64,000 nt of DNA from CAZWCE01 sp964632505 (GTDB lineage: Bacteria; Planctomycetota; Planctomycetia; Pirellulales; Thermoguttaceae). How positions within the stretch are numbered: the first letter of the stretch is position 1; each line of letters begins with the position of its first letter. The stretch lies in assembly GCA_964632505.1 (NCBI GenBank), contig CAZWCE010000006.1, positions 1 to 64,000 of the forward strand, read 5' to 3'. The translations under genes and the position numbers were made by a program. The notes below the pieces were generated by a model. That model worked only from the letters and a program-made list of their open reading frames with translations. It ran no database searches and was not told the DNA's origin. Of this stretch, positions 16,435-26,900 are shown piece by piece.

Positions 16435-18336
16435 TCAATCGGGATAGTATCCTTCATCCATCATTTCGTATTCGTCGGACCGTTCCGGAACCTCTGGTTC
16501 CAGATAGTCCTTATATTCATAGTAGTCCTCCGCCGTCGATCGGACCGAGAGGGCACCGCTCGGTTCCATGACGAGGAATTTTCCGGGTGAGCGCTGGTCG
16601 GGGTTGGTTCCCGAGACTCTCTCTCCACCGAGCATGTCGAGGACTGTCACATCGGAAGTGAAGTCGACGATTTTCGTTTCTTCCCGCGGGGTGTTGCGCG
16701 AGCTGGCAGTCGAACTTCCATACTCGTCATCCATATACATACCTTCATCTTCATAGAAATCGCTGCCCATGTTGTTGGGTTGCTTGACCTTCTTGGTCTG
16801 ATTCCTCCAGTTGGCCACACGTCCCGGCCGGATACTTTCCTTTTCCTGGGGAGCTTCCGTCCCGTCTTCCATATCGAAGTAGATAGCCATCACTTTGCCG
16901 ACCGGTTCGTCGTCGGGATTGACCGGGGCTCGAACATTCATGGCGAGGATACGAGTGTCGAGCGGGACCGAAGCGGGCGAAGAGGCTTCGCTGTATTCGG
17001 TGCTCAAATACTTCTCTTCCGCCAAGGCGGGATCCTCCAGATACTTCTCCTGGAGTTTGAAATTAGGATTGGCTAGATAGAGCTTCGCGCGGTAACGGTA
17101 GGTTTTTCCAGGCTCGACGTCCATATCGAAATATCGGAAGAGGTAGTGTGAAACGGTGATCATGAGTTCCTGTTCCATCTCCACTTCCTCGTAGAGCCAG
17201 CTTCGTCGTCCCTGACGGCTTCGGCCGCTTCCCATGCCCATGCCGCCACCTTCGTATCCCTCGTAATCATCCTCCATGCTCTCGTAGTCGGACCCCATTC
17301 CGGTCATGCCGGGCATGCCGCGTCTTCCGGCACCGTTGGCGAAAGGATCGTCGTCTTCGAGGAGATCATCGATTTCCCTCAACTCGGCGTTTTCGATTTT
17401 TTCGAGCGTCGATTCCTGTTTTTCCAATTGCTGGAGCAGTTCATCGGAGAGCAACGGGATTTCCGGAGGATGCGCGACCTGATCGTCGAGCCGCTTGTTG
17501 GCCAGCGGGGGGATGGGGAACGCCATCGGGAAACGGTGTTCGGGGGCCAGGTATTCTGGAGAGACGACTTCCATTCCGTAGCCGGCCCATTCGTTATCGG
17601 CCTGGTGGAGGGCCTGACTCACGGGCAGTTCCTCCCAGATCGGGTCGCCGTTGGCGTCGACGTTGCCTTCTTCATTCCGCTCGATCCGGTAGTAGGAATA
17701 CAGGGGCATGTCGCGAGGGGAACCGGGGTTCCGGGACGAGAAGAGGGAATTGGAGAAGACGTTCATGTACGCTTCGAGCTGGTCCTCGACGGGGATCAAT
17801 CCGGTCACGCAAATCCAACGCTTGCCTTCGAGATTGTCACTCGACATCGAGCCGCCCATCCCGCTTTCGTAGCCTTCCATATCGTCCGATTCCATGCCCA
17901 TCATTTCGCCGCCGCGGCCGGCACCTTCCTCAGGCGCTTGCATGATGGCGCCGATGCCCCCTTCGGCCCGGAGGTCGGTCAGGGCGAAAAGCGTCGGTTC
18001 GCCACGCTTGATGTTGTCGGGGAACTCCGAGGGCTGCCATTTGGTCATCGTTTTGTAGAGCGTGTCTTTCACGCCGTACTTGATCCATTCCGCTTGCTCC
18101 TCGTAGTCGATGACGTCCACGCCCAGATCGGCGGCGAGAACTTCGTTGGTCTGGATTCGGGTTTCGGCTTCCGAGGCATCTTGCGCCAATTCGTCCGGCA
18201 TCCAGTCGAGCAAGTCGTATCCTCCGACCCCCGAAAACGCCAGCCACAGCATCAACCCGATGGCGATGATGAAGAGCATCTTTTCGACGTGGGTGACGAA
18301 GAAGTCCTTGATATCGAAACCTCGTTTACCTCTCAT
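16435..18336 (-). CDS. Single-span membrane protein, third gene of PilMN-like operon
   Basis: The 633-residue protein has a short cytoplasmic N-terminus (MRGKRGFDIKDFF), one membrane span at about 20-37 (MLFIIAIGLMLWLAFSGVGG) and a long outer part. The outer part is interrupted by Gly/Met/Glu/Tyr-rich low-complexity stretches (about 130-165, 345-385 and 535-560), with ESGMGG-type motifs. The structured parts contain ITVSHYLFRYFDMDVEPGKT, an immunoglobulin-like strand pattern. No family is recognised. Its place after a PilM-PilN fusion and a PilO-like protein makes a PilP-like or otherwise platform-associated periplasmic role plausible; this is inference. The start has AAGGAG ten bases upstream. 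The gap to the preceding gene is 99 bp and an intrinsic terminator follows. Confidence 0.75.
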   Translation of the reverse strand: MRGKRGFDIKDFFVTHVEKMLFIIAIGLMLWLAFSGVGGYDLLDWMPDELAQDASEAETRIQTNEVLAADLGVDVIDYEEQAEWIKYGVKDTLYKTMTKWQPSEFPDNIKRGEPTLFALTDLRAEGGIGAIMQAPEEGAGRGGEMMGMESDDMEGYESGMGGSMSSDNLEGKRWICVTGLIPVEDQLEAYMNVFSNSLFSSRNPGSPRDMPLYSYYRIERNEEGNVDANGDPIWEELPVSQALHQADNEWAGYGMEVVSPEYLAPEHRFPMAFPIPPLANKRLDDQVAHPPEIPLLSDELLQQLEKQESTLEKIENAELREIDDLLEDDDPFANGAGRRGMPGMTGMGSDYESMEDDYEGYEGGGMGMGSGRSRQGRRSWLYEEVEMEQELMITVSHYLFRYFDMDVEPGKTYRYRAKLYLANPNFKLQEKYLEDPALAEEKYLSTEYSEASSPASVPLDTRILAMNVRAPVNPDDEPVGKVMAIYFDMEDGTEAPQEKESIRPGRVANWRNQTKKVKQPNNMGSDFYEDEGMYMDDEYGSSTASSRNTPREETKIVDFTSDVTVLDMLGGERVSGTNPDQRSPGKFLVMEPSGALSVRSTAEDYYEYKDYLEPEVPERSDEYEMMDEGYYPD

Positions 18337-18435
18337 GATTGAGCGCTCCTTATAAAATCATGGGCCGGGAGGCGACCCGGGAAAGTCCATCGCAAAAAAG
18401 GATCCGGTGTGGCGTCGACCATGTACTGTACGGAA

Positions 18436-20445
18436 TCACGGTGTGGGGGTGGTGGTTGTGGTGTTGGCCGCGTCGGGGGAAGTGGTCTCGGTGTCGGGGG
18501 CGTCGGCCGGTTCCGTCGCCGAGTCGGTCTCCGTTTCTTCATCGGCCGGCGCGGTGGTGTCGTCCGACGTGGGGTCGGTTTGGCCATCTTCTTCGCCATC
18601 TTCCGACAACGCCAGATCCTCGTCCGTCACCCCGGAAGTGACACCGCTCTGTTGTGCATCGGAACCGGTCGCCAGAAGGGTGGGATCGGGAGAGTTGAAG
18701 ATGTTGATCACGCCGTGGATCTCGATCAGTCGAGCTTCCGAGCCGTACTCGCCCGTCGCGCCGCCGACCGCCATGTTGGCACCTTCGCCCCCTTCCATTC
18801 CGCTGTCGCTATCGCTTTCATAACCACTGCCAAATTCGTCTTCGTACCCCCCTTCGGCGTATTCGCCTTCCATGCCGCCCATCTGCGAATCGGGGAGATA
18901 TTCCGAAAGATCCATCTTCTGAGCCGCGAGGGGGTTGAAACGCACGCGGAGGACATCGATCGGCATCGAGGAATTGGCGCAGTTGACGAGAATCTCGGGA
19001 ATCTTCCGCTGATCGACCAGGAGTCGCAGGACGATCGGCATGCGATTGAACTCGGAGAACGGCGGGGGATCGTCGTGCGCCAGCGGTTCACCCTCGGCAT
19101 CGATATATCGTCCATGCCGGATCTGGGCGATCTTCGCCTGGTCGGGATTCATGCCGCTGGTCGACAAAGCACCCGCCACCGAAGCGGTGCCGTAGCCGTC
19201 GGAGGAGTATTCATCATCGCCCATGGAACCCGCGCTGTCCATGTAGCTGCCGTCTCCCATCATACCGGAGGTGGCTTCTCCGGTGAGGTTGCCGATGTAG
19301 CTCTCCGCGGAAACCAACTGCTCGGCGGCGTATTTTCCGATGAGCATTTGGTCGATCGCCTTCACGGCGGCATTGTGTCGTCCGGTCGCGGTGGCGTTGC
19401 TCTGTTGGATCACGCTCAAGAGGGCTTCGTAGACCCAGAGGTCTTCCTGGGCGTACCAGATTTCTCCAGAGCTGGGTCGGGCTTCCCAGGTGACCAACGA
19501 AAAGATTTCCGGATTCGGCCAGTCGACTTTTCCGACGATGCGCTGGTTCTCAGGCAGTGTTCCCGCCTGGCCCATTCCGCTTCCCATGCCGCCTTCGGAA
19601 TCCTCGTATTCACTACCGCCCATTCCGCCGCCCAAGCCGGCGCCGAGACCGCCACCGCCCATGCCGGAACTCATGCCTTCGCCGCCTTCCTCGTCGCTGT
19701 CGTATTCTTCGTAACCGCCGCTGCCGCCCATTCCGCCGCCGCCGCTGAGTTCACGTTGCCCTTCGAAGACGCTGAAGTCCTGAATGGCATCTTTCCAGAC
19801 CCAGATCACTTCCTTCTGCGTCGTGGGATGCTTCTCGATGAGCATTTCTCCGCCTTCATCGAGTACCGGTTCCTCGAATTTTTCCTTTCGAGGGACGATT
19901 TCGCCCGCTTCGGTTCGTTGCTGCCATTCTTCGTATTCTTGTTTGCGTTCTTGCCATTTCTCGTAATTGACGGGAGCTTGAATCTCCAGGTGCCGCCACT
20001 CGACGTCCTCGAGCATCGTCGGCAGGTGGTAGGTGATGAAGTTGTGGTAGGTTTCGCGGTAGTTGTAGGGGATCGATTCGCCCGGTTTCTTTTGTTGGAT
20101 CATGGACAAGAAGTCGGGGCCCAAATCGACCGGCCAGGTATTTTTGGTTTTCTGGTCGCGATGCATCGTTTCCCAGGCCTTGTACACTTTTCCTTTGAGA
20201 ACGACCGTTTGCGCCTCGACCGAATCGATCGTCTCGTCGTTGGGGTGTTCGCTATCCATCTTGATTTGCTCGACGGCGTTTTTGAGATTCTCCAGCTCGT
20301 CTTTGCGGCTGGTGAAGCTATTGCTGATGCTGCCTACCGCCATGAAGGTGATGCCGAAACTACCCAGAAGAATAATGACGGCAAACACCCAGAAGCCGTA
20401 TTTCATCACTTCATCCATGGAGACTTTGGTTTTCTTTTTGGCCAT
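18436..20445 (-). CDS. PilO-like single-span membrane protein with Gly/Met-rich inserts
   Basis: 669 residues. After the basic start MAKKKTKVSMDEVMKYG comes one membrane span (about 17-39), then a predicted coiled coil (RKDELENLKNAVEQIKMD, about 47-64). This arrangement is like PilO/GspM-type pilus platform proteins. Glycine/methionine/acidic segments occupy about 225-285, 390-420 and 520-555. Between them lie folded parts such as WYAQEDLWVYEALLSVIQQ and IVLRLLVDQRKIPEILVNCA, which resembles the small alpha/beta domain of PilO. The tail after about 600 is Thr/Asp/Pro-rich and probably disordered. The gene follows the PilM-PilN fusion after 67 bp with GAGGTGA upstream of its ATG. Exact function is unknown; a platform role is inferred from topology and context. 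Confidence 0.75.
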   Translation of the reverse strand: MAKKKTKVSMDEVMKYGFWVFAVIILLGSFGITFMAVGSISNSFTSRKDELENLKNAVEQIKMDSEHPNDETIDSVEAQTVVLKGKVYKAWETMHRDQKTKNTWPVDLGPDFLSMIQQKKPGESIPYNYRETYHNFITYHLPTMLEDVEWRHLEIQAPVNYEKWQERKQEYEEWQQRTEAGEIVPRKEKFEEPVLDEGGEMLIEKHPTTQKEVIWVWKDAIQDFSVFEGQRELSGGGGMGGSGGYEEYDSDEEGGEGMSSGMGGGGLGAGLGGGMGGSEYEDSEGGMGSGMGQAGTLPENQRIVGKVDWPNPEIFSLVTWEARPSSGEIWYAQEDLWVYEALLSVIQQSNATATGRHNAAVKAIDQMLIGKYAAEQLVSAESYIGNLTGEATSGMMGDGSYMDSAGSMGDDEYSSDGYGTASVAGALSTSGMNPDQAKIAQIRHGRYIDAEGEPLAHDDPPPFSEFNRMPIVLRLLVDQRKIPEILVNCANSSMPIDVLRVRFNPLAAQKMDLSEYLPDSQMGGMEGEYAEGGYEDEFGSGYESDSDSGMEGGEGANMAVGGATGEYGSEARLIEIHGVINIFNSPDPTLLATGSDAQQSGVTSGVTDEDLALSEDGEEDGQTDPTSDDTTAPADEETETDSATEPADAPDTETTSPDAANTTTTTPTP

Positions 20446-20512
20446 TTGCTTTCACCTCGAAAGGTTGATTCGAAGGATCGATCGGGGGATAAGATGATTG
20501 TTCCAAATGAGA

Positions 20513-23266
20513 TCACGGAGTGGGATTGTTTTCTCCGTTGCCGGAATCATCGGCCGGGGGAGAGGCCGCCGCATCATCCGGCGCGGAGGTCGTGTCGGCC
20601 GCCGCCGTTGTCCCGGTGGGAGGGGTGCCGGCCTCGTCCGTATCGGTTTCCTCGGCTGGGATGGTCGGCGTGGTTCCGGTCGCCGCCGGCTCGATCGGCT
20701 CCGAGCTCGGGGGTGGCGGAGCGGTTGATCCTCCGGGTGCTTCGGCTCCCGGGATCTCTCCGGTATCCTCGGCGGGGTTTCCCGTCCCGTCCTCTCCGGT
20801 TCCCAGCATCGCCTCTTGTTCGGCGAGCAACTCTTCTTTCTTTTGGTCCCGGACGCTCGGCGGCGTTTCGACCCAAGCGAACTGGACGACGAAGTTGAAT
20901 CGTCGCAAATTCATGACCTGGTCATCGGTCATGCCGGCGGCGATCTCACCCATGCCGATATTACCGTAACCACCGCCCCCTTCTTCGCCTTCGTAGTCGC
21001 TACCACCGCTTCCCATGCCCATGCCGCCTCCCATGCCCATGCCGCCTCCCATGCCCATGCCGCCTCCCGTGCCGGAGTCGCCGTAGCCATAGTTCAAGCC
21101 GCCCATGCCACCGCCGGAGCCCATGCCCTCTTCCATTTCGTAGTCGCCGGTATCGCCCATGCCCATGCCCATGCCGCCGATGCCGCCGTTCCGGCTTCGT
21201 TTCTGCAAACGCTGCTTCAGGAGACGCCGCCTCTGTTCCTCGACGGCCTTGGGATCGAGAATTTTGAAATCGATGACCTTTCGCGGATCCAACAAGGTGG
21301 GATAACTGATGCCCAACTCTTCCATCGACACCATTTCGGTCACGATCTGGTCGTTGCCTTCCCCGATCGGTTGCTTCTTCATGCTCGCCGGGAGGCGGAT
21401 CTTTTGATGTTTCAAATTGTCGATCAACGTCTTACGCACGTATTCGGCACCGAAGAGCTTTCGGGGGTCTTTCGGGTTGTGGTAGTGGTAGCCGGTCAAC
21501 TGGACCACCCAGCCGGGACCCGAGGGCCCTTCGATCTGCATGACTCCGGAAGCCTCCACGTCGGAGACGAATTCCGTCGTGCCGGTGTCGGTGTCGCTCG
21601 TGCCGGTGGTGCTGGTACCCGAGGTGCTGGTAGCGGCACTGTCGGTCGTTCCGTCCTCGCCGGCGGCTTCGGCCAGTTCTTCCGGATCGGGAACATACCA
21701 GTTCTGTTGCTTCATGATCGAGAACCATTTCGAGAGATCTTCGAGCTCCTGGGCCTCGATGTTCGTGATGTAGATGCGATCCTGTTCTTCCATCGACTTT
21801 TGGACGATGTTGCCGTTCTCGTCGCGAACCGGCTTGTCTTCCGGCAGCGCGGCGTTGATCGCCCGCAACAGCTCCAACCAGACAATGCGGCCTTCCACAT
21901 TCCCGGTGAGATTCTTGCCGATGCTGTCGATGCTCTCGAATTGCCCCACCGCGCTCTGCGTTTCCGATTTCAGGTCTTTCGAGGTGGATTCGACCCGCTG
22001 GGCCTGCTGTTCGGCACTGCTGATCTGATTGTTGTTGACCGTCTCCAGGGCACGGGATGCGCCGGCGAACTGAATCGCCAGCCCCGTCATCACCGCCGCC
22101 GCGGCGGCCAAAGCCCACGGCTTCTTCTCGCGAATCAGCCGCTCTTTGACGATATCCTCGGGGATGAGGTTGGTCGTCAGCACCGCTTCGTTCAGACCTT
22201 GCAGCGCCAGGCCATAACTCACGCCGAAGGAGAAAACGTTGTTTTTGAACGCCGGCGCGGACACGACGTCGTCGCCCTTGAGACTGGAAAACTGGCTGGG
22301 ACGAACGACTTCGTACCCCAGGTTCTGAGCGAGGAATTGCCGCAATCCCGGCAGTTTCATCGCGTTGCCCAAGGCCACGACCTTGCTGAATTTCGCCTTT
22401 CGATCCAAGCTGGTGAAATAGCCGATCGACCGTTGGATTTCGCCGAGCATGTCGTTGAAGACGGGGCGCATCGCCTGGAAGACCGCCTTGGGGTCCTGCG
22501 CCGAGGCGGCGTTTCGCTTCAAGTGCTCCGCCTTCGAGAAGGTCAGTTTCAGTTCTTTGGTCAGCGCTTTGGTGAACAGATTCCCGCCGATCGGAATGCT
22601 CCGCTGCCAGATGCGCATCCCGTTGGTCATGACGATGTCGGTCGCGTCGGTCCCGACCGAAAGGACGATGATGGAGGAAGGCGGATTGTCCGGGTCATAC
22701 TCATCGGCCGAGGGGACCTCGAGTTGGTCGTAAGCGGCGTAATTGTAGAGCGAAAGCGGCGCCAGTTGCAGGAAATCGACCTCGATCCCCGCCTTCTGGA
22801 AGGGACGCAGCGCCCGGACCGCCTGTTCGCGTTTCATCGCGAAAAGGCCGATCTCCGAGTCCATCACGATCCCCTCTTCGATGCTCTGAGTCCCGATCGG
22901 CTGATAGTCCCAGACGACGTCCTGAAGATCGAACGGGATTTGTTGTCTGGCCTCGTATTTGATGATGTCGGGAACCTTCTTCGCCTCGACCGGAGGAAGC
23001 TTAATGAATTTGGCCAATCCGCTCTGGCCGGAAACGGAAATGGCGACGTGATCGCCGCGGGTCTCGTTTCGCGAAAGGAATTGCTCCAGGGTCTCGGCGA
23101 CCAGCTCCGCGGGATCGGCACCCGGCTGCGTCAAGATCTTCGAATGCTCGATATAATCGAAAGCAAGCGCTTCGACCGTCCCGGGCTCCGAACCTGCTCG
23201 GCAACGCAACGCCTTGAGCGAAGAATTTCCAATGTCGATCCCCCATACGGCATCGATTCTGGCCAT
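20513..23266 (-). CDS. pilM: PilM-PilN fusion protein with Gly/Met-rich tail
   Basis: 917 residues. Residues 1-360 are a PilM-type actin-like ATPase: WGIDIGNSSLKAL (phosphate 1), KLPPVEAKKVPDIIKYEA, then ILSVG-like VLSVGTDATDIV and an ALGNAMKLPGL block. At about 365 the sequence changes to NLIPEDIVKERLIREKKPW, followed by a membrane span (about 385-402), a coiled coil and VWLELLRAINAALPEDKPV (about 462-480), which is the PilN pattern. A PilN-like VQLTGYHYHNP follows further on. Normal PilM is about 350 residues and PilN about 200, so this is a fusion plus a long tail. That tail includes a glycine/methionine-rich block (about 695-790, partly made of 6-residue repeats) and a Pro/Thr/Ala-rich end. 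It leads a three-gene operon. AGAGGAAG precedes the start. The fusion reading is inference from motifs. Confidence 0.85.
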   Translation of the reverse strand: MARIDAVWGIDIGNSSLKALRCRAGSEPGTVEALAFDYIEHSKILTQPGADPAELVAETLEQFLSRNETRGDHVAISVSGQSGLAKFIKLPPVEAKKVPDIIKYEARQQIPFDLQDVVWDYQPIGTQSIEEGIVMDSEIGLFAMKREQAVRALRPFQKAGIEVDFLQLAPLSLYNYAAYDQLEVPSADEYDPDNPPSSIIVLSVGTDATDIVMTNGMRIWQRSIPIGGNLFTKALTKELKLTFSKAEHLKRNAASAQDPKAVFQAMRPVFNDMLGEIQRSIGYFTSLDRKAKFSKVVALGNAMKLPGLRQFLAQNLGYEVVRPSQFSSLKGDDVVSAPAFKNNVFSFGVSYGLALQGLNEAVLTTNLIPEDIVKERLIREKKPWALAAAAAVMTGLAIQFAGASRALETVNNNQISSAEQQAQRVESTSKDLKSETQSAVGQFESIDSIGKNLTGNVEGRIVWLELLRAINAALPEDKPVRDENGNIVQKSMEEQDRIYITNIEAQELEDLSKWFSIMKQQNWYVPDPEELAEAAGEDGTTDSAATSTSGTSTTGTSDTDTGTTEFVSDVEASGVMQIEGPSGPGWVVQLTGYHYHNPKDPRKLFGAEYVRKTLIDNLKHQKIRLPASMKKQPIGEGNDQIVTEMVSMEELGISYPTLLDPRKVIDFKILDPKAVEEQRRRLLKQRLQKRSRNGGIGGMGMGMGDTGDYEMEEGMGSGGGMGGLNYGYGDSGTGGGMGMGGGMGMGGGMGMGSGGSDYEGEEGGGGYGNIGMGEIAAGMTDDQVMNLRRFNFVVQFAWVETPPSVRDQKKEELLAEQEAMLGTGEDGTGNPAEDTGEIPGAEAPGGSTAPPPPSSEPIEPAATGTTPTIPAEETDTDEAGTPPTGTTAAADTTSAPDDAAASPPADDSGNGENNPTP
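21012..21065. repeat. 18-bp tandem repeat inside the pilM-like gene
   Basis: Three perfect consecutive copies of the 18-bp unit CCCATGCCCATGCCGCCT lie inside the pilM-like gene. On the coding strand each unit encodes six residues of the pattern GGGMGM. Related imperfect units flank it. Such in-frame repeats can gain or lose units by slippage without shifting the frame. Confidence 0.9.
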
Positions 23267-23935
23267 AATCGCACTTCCTCTTTATGTGAAAGTTATTCTG
23301 AAAAGTAGCAATTCGAAGGGGCTCTTCCCGCGAAGGAAGAGTCTGCGAAGAGTTCGTCTCTCGGCGCAGGGGCGAACCCGGAAAAAACCACGTTGCCGCG
23401 GCGGAGATGAGACGGTGGGTGTTCGAGGTGGACAAAGCACCCATACTAATAATTTATCGTGATGCAAATACCGCTGTCAACTACATTTTCGACGGATTGT
23501 TCAAATCGCGGATGCGGCCTCCTTCGACGCGCGCCCCACGCCGGTAGATGGCAGGGGACGAGGCGTTTCTCGAAAAGGAAAGCATCGAAAAGAGACTGGA
23601 AAAAAAGGATCATATTATCCATCCGATAAGTATCTCCTTCCATCTTATTTGGCAGATGCTAAAATGAAAACAAGATCCTGGGAAAAATGCTTTGTTTTTA
23701 GATGTTTTTCTCGATTTTTTTCCTGCATGCCGATTGTTCCTCAGAACTCCACCATCGGGGAAGTTGGCTCGGCTCGGGGCTCACTCCATGAACGATCGCG
23801 TCGGAGATCGTTCTGAGCGCCTATTTCGCTTCGAGATAAGCCGGCTCTTGCAAGTATGACGTAAATATATGCTCCATAAGAGGTTACCTTTCCGTGCTTC
23901 TACTACTTCCCTGTCATAGTCTCGAAGATTTCTCC
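23267..23935. other. Divergent intergenic region, pilM operon promoter
   Basis: About 670 bp between the leftward pilM-like operon and the rightward GH38-like gene. A promoter for the operon is described separately. The part from 23600 to 23900 is AT-richer and probably holds the rightward promoter, but no well-spaced pair was found. No gene is supported. Confidence 0.5.
23451..23480 (-). promoter_or_regulatory. Predicted sigma70-type promoter of the PilMN-like operon
   Basis: On the minus strand TTGACA (23480-23475) is followed after 18 bp by TAAATT (23456-23451), or after 17 bp by ATAAAT. The -35 box is perfect. The leader to the ATG at 23266 would be about 175 nt. Seen by eye only. Confidence 0.5.
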
Positions 23936-26900
23936 ATGCAGCGCCCCCCCGAGGAGGCCGAACAGATTCTCGCCGGATGGTCCGCGCTGTTTCATCCGGC
24001 CCTCATTAGTCATTACGAACAAATCGGGGCCTGGGATCGGGTGTATCATCCCACCAGTGAAAAAAATCTGCCGTTGGTCATCATCCCCCCTTGTGTGGAG
24101 CTCGACTTGAATCGATCCTGGCTCTCGGAAGTCGAAGCGAACGGGACGTTGCTGCTTCGAGATTATCAGGATCGAGAATCCCTGGTCGGCGAAATCCTCG
24201 AAAAAACGGGGCTGGCTGACCATCCTTTCGATGACGACCTGGTCGCCGACTTTTTAGCCCTGGGCACCGGGTATCTTCTCGTCGAATTGCTCACTCGTCA
24301 ACTGAGATACATGAGCACCCTCGATGAAACCCAATTCGAAACCTATCTCAAGGATGCCGTGCGTCACGCTCGGCAAGGCAATCGGAAGGAAAGCGACGAG
24401 GCCGTCGGCCGAGGTTTCGACCTGATCACCGAAGCTCGGGAATACTTCTATCCCGTGGAATCCTATTTTCTCGAGCTTCTGCTTCTCGCGCCCCCTACCT
24501 TGGGAGAGAAGCTCCGTCGGGATCTCGACCAATGCGAGCAGTTGAGTCTCCTCCTTTCGCCTGAGTGTTTGCTCGAAATCAAGAACCGTCACCCGGAAAC
24601 GCTCGCCTCGCTGAAAAAAGCAGTCGCTGAGAAACGGGCCGAGATCGTCGGGTGTGAACGGCATCTCTGGCCCCAAACCACTCTGTCGGTCGATACCCTC
24701 GATCAACTCTTGCTGGAGGGGCGATCGGTCTATGAGGAGACGCTCGACGGCTATCTGCCGCAGACTTACGGCCGCCCCGAGAAGGGGCTTTCTCCCGTTC
24801 TGCCGGGATTGCTGAAGAGCGTAGGCTATGAAAACGCCTTCCATTTCACGCCCGACGGCTGGCACCGTGGAAGCGGCTCCCAGAGCAAGATCCAGTGGAA
24901 GGGGACCGACGGAACCAGCATCGACGCCCTGGTGCGTTTTCCGATCGACGCCACGGATCCGTCCGCTTACCTCGAATTGCCGGAAACGCTGGGCAACGCC
25001 ATGGATATGGATCACGCCGCCACGGTGGTCTTCGCCCGCTATCCGGGGACGAAAAGCTGCTGGCTCGACGATCTTCGCCGCATGGACCGCCACAGCCCGG
25101 CCTTGGGGAAATTCCACGGACTGGAAGAGTTTTTCTCCAGCACCCGGTATTCCGGCATGACCAAATCGTTCGGTTATGATTCCTACCGGCTGAATCCCCT
25201 CAATCCACTGGTCGAGAAGGGGGAAGTGCCTCCGGTGGAAACTTGGCGACGTTATCAGATGGCCCAGTGTCGACTCCTCTTGAGCCATGCAAGCCGGACG
25301 TTGCTCCAATTGGTGTCGGGGAAGTTTTCCCCTGATTCAGGCGTGGAGGAATCGGCGGTCGGTCGAGAGATTGAGGAGGCGGAAGGCGCATGGCAAGGGT
25401 GGATTCACCACTGTGAAACCCTGCTTTTCGAAGCATCGCCGGCCGAGCGTTCCAATGATCGTGAGGCCCGATGCCCCGCCGCGGAGAAAGAGGTGACCGA
25501 GACGACTCGGCTTTTCCATCAGACCATCACCGGCATGAACGCTGACCCAGTGGAGGTGAAAGACGAACTCGGTTTCTTCGTGATGAATCCCTGGAGTTTC
25601 GAATCGCACGTTTATCTTGATGCCGACGCATTGCCGCGACTCCCGCGGGTCGAAGGCAATGTTCGATTGGCTCGCGAGGAAGACGGTCGGAAAGAAGTGC
25701 TCTTGAAGGTTCCCCCCTTGGGATACGCCTGGGTCGGTCCGGCTCCGCCCGATTCGCCCTCGGAATCGAAGCCGAAGCCCTCGGTCGCCGAGAAGGTGGT
25801 TTCTCTCTTTCGTAAGAAATCGGGTCAGCCGCCGCCGAAGCTCATCGAGCGAGACGAGGAGGGCGACTATCGCATCCGAAATGACTTTTTCGAAGTGAAC
25901 ATCGATCCCGCCACCGGCGCTGTCCGTTCCCTGTTGACCTATCGTCATCGAGGAAGTCGGTTGGCCCAGCAGATCGCCTTCCGACTGCCGGAGTACGAGC
26001 GGCGTGCCGATCCGCGTTCGGAGGAGGACCCCAATTTCGGATACTCGATCATGACCGCCGACCGTTTCGAGATCGAGCAGAACGGTCCGCTGACGGGAAT
26101 TCTGCGAATCGAAGGCCGCCTCTTGCTGCCGGAAGGAGAGCCGGCGGCTCGATTCGTCGATCGTCTCATCGTGCGGCGCGGCAGTCGGCGGGTGGAGCAT
26201 CGGCTGACGCTATCTCCGGACGTCGAGCCCGGCGAGAAGCCCTGGGATTCCTATTTCTGCCTTCGGACCGCCTGGTCCGACGCCACGGTCGATTTCCACG
26301 CGAGCCTCAACTCGGGAACGTATCCGGTCGACGGCCATCTGCTCTTCGCCCCCTTGTTCGTCGATATGCGCACGGAAACCGAAGCCACGACGCTCCTCGC
26401 CGCCGGGTTGCCTTTTCATCGCCGTTTCGGACTCCGGCGACTCGACACGATTCTCATCCCCCGCGGCGAGACGACCGAAACGTTCCGACTGGCCACCGCG
26501 ATCGATCTCCCACGGCCGATGACTTCCGCACTGGAATTTCTCGCCCCCTTGCAGCCGCTCGGCGAACCGGTGCCGACCCCCCCGGTTCCCGCAGCATGGT
26601 TGTTCCATTTGAACTCTCGAAATCTGCAGATTCTCGACTGGAAGTTACTGGACGAAATTCCACCTCGCGTTTTCCCCGATCCGCAAGAAGAACCCTCCGA
26701 TGTAGAGGAGACGCCCGAGGAATCACAGCGAGGTTCCGCATCGGTTGAAGAGGTTGCCGAAAGTGGCGGGGTGATGATCAAGCTGATCGAGACCGAGGGA
26801 AAACGGGCCACCACCGGCCTGCAATGCTTCCTGCCGATCTCCAGGGCCTGGTCGACTCCCCGGGAAGGGAAACCGCCGAAAGAGCTGGAAGTCGAAGGCG

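Noticed and set aside
20956..21190. Repeats that could be mistaken for a CRISPR array.
   Set aside because: Units are 18 bp and directly adjacent without unique spacers; they encode in-frame Gly/Met repeats.
20816..23308. 830-codon plus-strand frame opposite the pilM-like gene, and a similar 829-codon frame at 18409-20898.
   Set aside because: Both are mirror frames of strongly biased coding sequence (His/Ala/Arg-rich) without family content; the minus-strand genes have PilM/PilN motifs and ribosome binding sites.
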